NCBI RefSeq assembly: GCF_004120195.1 | Contig: NZ_SCHN01000005.1 | Location: 248,001 to 312,000, forward strand | From: Enterovibrio baiacu | GTDB taxonomy: Bacteria > Pseudomonadota > Gammaproteobacteria > Enterobacterales > Vibrionaceae | DNA: 64,000 bases | Reading direction: 5' to 3' | Part shown: in pieces, positions 62,691-64,000 of the stretch | Numbering within the stretch: position 1 is the stretch's first letter | How the letters are laid out: each line of letters begins with the position of its first letter | The notes under the pieces: model-generated | What the model saw: the letters and a program-made list of their open reading frames with translations, nothing else | The model's database searches: none | Told to the model about the DNA's origin: nothing | Translations under genes and position numbers: made by a program

Positions 62691-64000
62691 TCAAACCTGC
62701 TGATTAAATGCGTTTTCTGGCACAGGGAATTCGTTGTGCCCTTCGACACGGCCTGTCGTAATATTGCCGATGAAAGGCCCTTGCATGTTGTTGAAGTCAA
62801 AAGACGGAAGGAACCGAGTTTGGGCCTTCACTTGATTGCTCATGACGGAGGCGCGGAAGCCAGAAAGCACCACTGTGGCATGCTGCCCAACTTCGTCTTT
62901 CACGAAACCCACGTGCTCGACATAGTTGTTGCTGAAGAACACCCGTTCAAAGCGAATATTGAGGTTGTCGATAATGCCGCGAGACAAGATCTCAACGACC
63001 GTATCGCTGCCGCGGCCGAGGAATTTGTTGTTGTTGATCTGTGCCGAATACCCGATGCGAAGCGCACTGTCACCAAAGAAGAACGCCCATTCCACCAGCC
63101 CTTGCATCAACAAAGCGCGATCATCTTCGATGCGTTCTCGCGTCAGCAAATCTGAATAAGACACCAGATTGCCATCGACCCTGGCTTCCAACACAAACAC
63201 AGCACCAATACCGACTGTGCGTTCCGTATTCACGTCGCCGTCTTTGTTCACGCCCGTGTTCAATACTTCATTGGATTCAATGTGGCTTTCACCAAGGTGA
63301 AACACGCACGCAATCGACGATGCGAACATGCCATCGCCCTTCACCCCCACATAATTCAAACGGTTACCAATAATGGCGGCACGCATCACACAGAGCACCA
63401 CCACGATGCCGCCGTGGCTGCAATTGCTGATTTGGTTATTGAGCACATCCAAACGGACGCAGCGCTCGCACATGATCGCCGCGCCCCCATCGGTGATGTG
63501 GTTGGTTTGCACTTGAATGTCTTCACATTGGCTGCCAAACACCGAAATACTGCATTGGGTAAAGGTGTTACCTTCGATGTTTACCCCCGTACATTCAGAG
63601 GCTGTCACGCCCACTTCATCGCCCGCCTTCCCCGCAAAAATGTTGTTCAAAATGCGCAGGGCAGAGACTTGGTCGGCAGTGACACCGCCAATGAATCCCT
63701 GTATCCAGTTTTGCGTGATGGTGACACCGCCCGTAAAGGTTTCTTCGTCATCGCCGACTTTGATCGCCAGCAATGCCGCGCCATCTGTTGAACCCGCATG
63801 GGTCAACGCACGGCCAGACAAGCCTTGAAGACGGTTGCGCTCTATCAAGCAACCGAGCCCTGTCACTGAAATGCCGACACCATTTCCCGCCCCGATGTTG
63901 ATTTCATTGCGCGACACCACACCAAACGCGCAAGCCAATTCAATCGCGATAGATTCATCGTCTTCAAGGTGATGCTCGATGGTGATGCGATTGTCAGTAA
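62691..64000 (-). CDS. Right-handed parallel beta-helix protein, cut by window edge
   Basis: At least 435 residues of short irregular repeats typical of pectate-lyase-type helices (NNIFAGKAGDEVGV, NTFTQCSISVFGSQC, NHITDGGAAIMCE, NNQISNCSHGGIVV). The frame runs past 64000 without a start. Ends ENAFNQQV 14 bp before the next gene. Surface-located proteins of this fold bind or cut polysaccharides, but the catalytic part is not seen. Linked by position to the DUF4157 locus. Confidence 0.85.
   Translation of the reverse strand, partial: TDNRITIEHHLEDDESIAIELACAFGVVSRNEINIGAGNGVGISVTGLGCLIERNRLQGLSGRALTHAGSTDGAALLAIKVGDDEETFTGGVTITQNWIQGFIGGVTADQVSALRILNNIFAGKAGDEVGVTASECTGVNIEGNTFTQCSISVFGSQCEDIQVQTNHITDGGAAIMCERCVRLDVLNNQISNCSHGGIVVVLCVMRAAIIGNRLNYVGVKGDGMFASSIACVFHLGESHIESNEVLNTGVNKDGDVNTERTVGIGAVFVLEARVDGNLVSYSDLLTRERIEDDRALLMQGLVEWAFFFGDSALRIGYSAQINNNKFLGRGSDTVVEILSRGIIDNLNIRFERVFFSNNYVEHVGFVKDEVGQHATVVLSGFRASVMSNQVKAQTRFLPSFDFNNMQGPFIGNITTGRVEGHNEFPVPENAFNQQV

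Noticed and set aside
1-64000. tRNA genes or insertion sequences
   Set aside because: No T-loop GGTTCGAATCC-like pattern and no transposase-like protein seen by eye; not a substitute for tRNAscan.

Overview
The window looks like chromosomal DNA of a marine gammaproteobacterium, most likely Vibrionaceae (Grimontia/Enterovibrio/Photobacterium-like). This is inferred from gene style (three TRAP transporters, a YbdG-type MscS channel, HypT-like LysR regulators, many small regulators and exporters), moderate GC, and GAGAAGC-type heptamer arrays between genes. I see no rRNA, tRNA, insertion sequence or CRISPR array.

0-14 kb. The left end is a guanidine utilisation operon on the minus strand: a guanidine-I (ykkC) riboswitch, an ABC importer, two DUF1989 carboxyguanidine deiminase subunits and the front part of a urea/guanidine carboxylase cut by the window edge. 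Next come a TRAP transporter, a divergent GMC oxidoreductase, an IclR regulator and a MATE exporter. The IclR and GMC upstream regions share an 11-mer.

14-32 kb. Mostly solitary genes: a DUF2339 membrane protein, two GNATs, a YbdG-like channel, a multicopper oxidase, an alpha/beta-hydrolase remnant lacking its catalytic core, a DUF5666 lipoprotein with a GATTTT repeat, two AT-rich lipoproteins between near-identical terminators, a TetR/reductase pair with palindromic operators, and a small RTX protein with 13 cysteines.

32-42 kb is the most interesting part. A minus-strand operon encodes a respiratory-type reductive dehalogenase (RdhA), a small membrane protein, an RdhC/NosR-like FMN/Fe-S membrane protein, a 72-aa membrane peptide and an upstream TPR protein. 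Divergent from it lies what looks like an undescribed peptide-modification system: a 42-aa peptide with two copies of PSAFTIRNHSF, a terminator hairpin, a ferritin-like diiron enzyme, a JmjC oxygenase fused to rubredoxin, a LysE exporter and an MFS exporter.

42-60 kb. A TetR/MBL-hydrolase pair, then a minus-strand organosulfonate-type operon: Asp/Glu-type racemase, TRAP transporter, DegT aminotransferase, HpsN-type dehydrogenase of the histidinol dehydrogenase family and a CuyA-type cysteate sulfo-lyase, with a divergent LysR. I infer degradation of DHPS or, more speculatively, D-cysteinolate through cysteate to pyruvate, sulfite and ammonia. A homocysteine S-methyltransferase-like gene, heptamer arrays around a terminator, and a third TRAP operon with an alpha/beta hydrolase and a paralogous LysR follow. 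After the second LysR there is a structured candidate sRNA.

60-64 kb. DUF6714, a DUF4157 (eCIS-core) protein with a Cys-rich and Ala-rich membrane C-terminus, a basic coiled-coil protein and a beta-helix protein running off the right edge. These suggest an injection-system or effector locus continuing outside the window.
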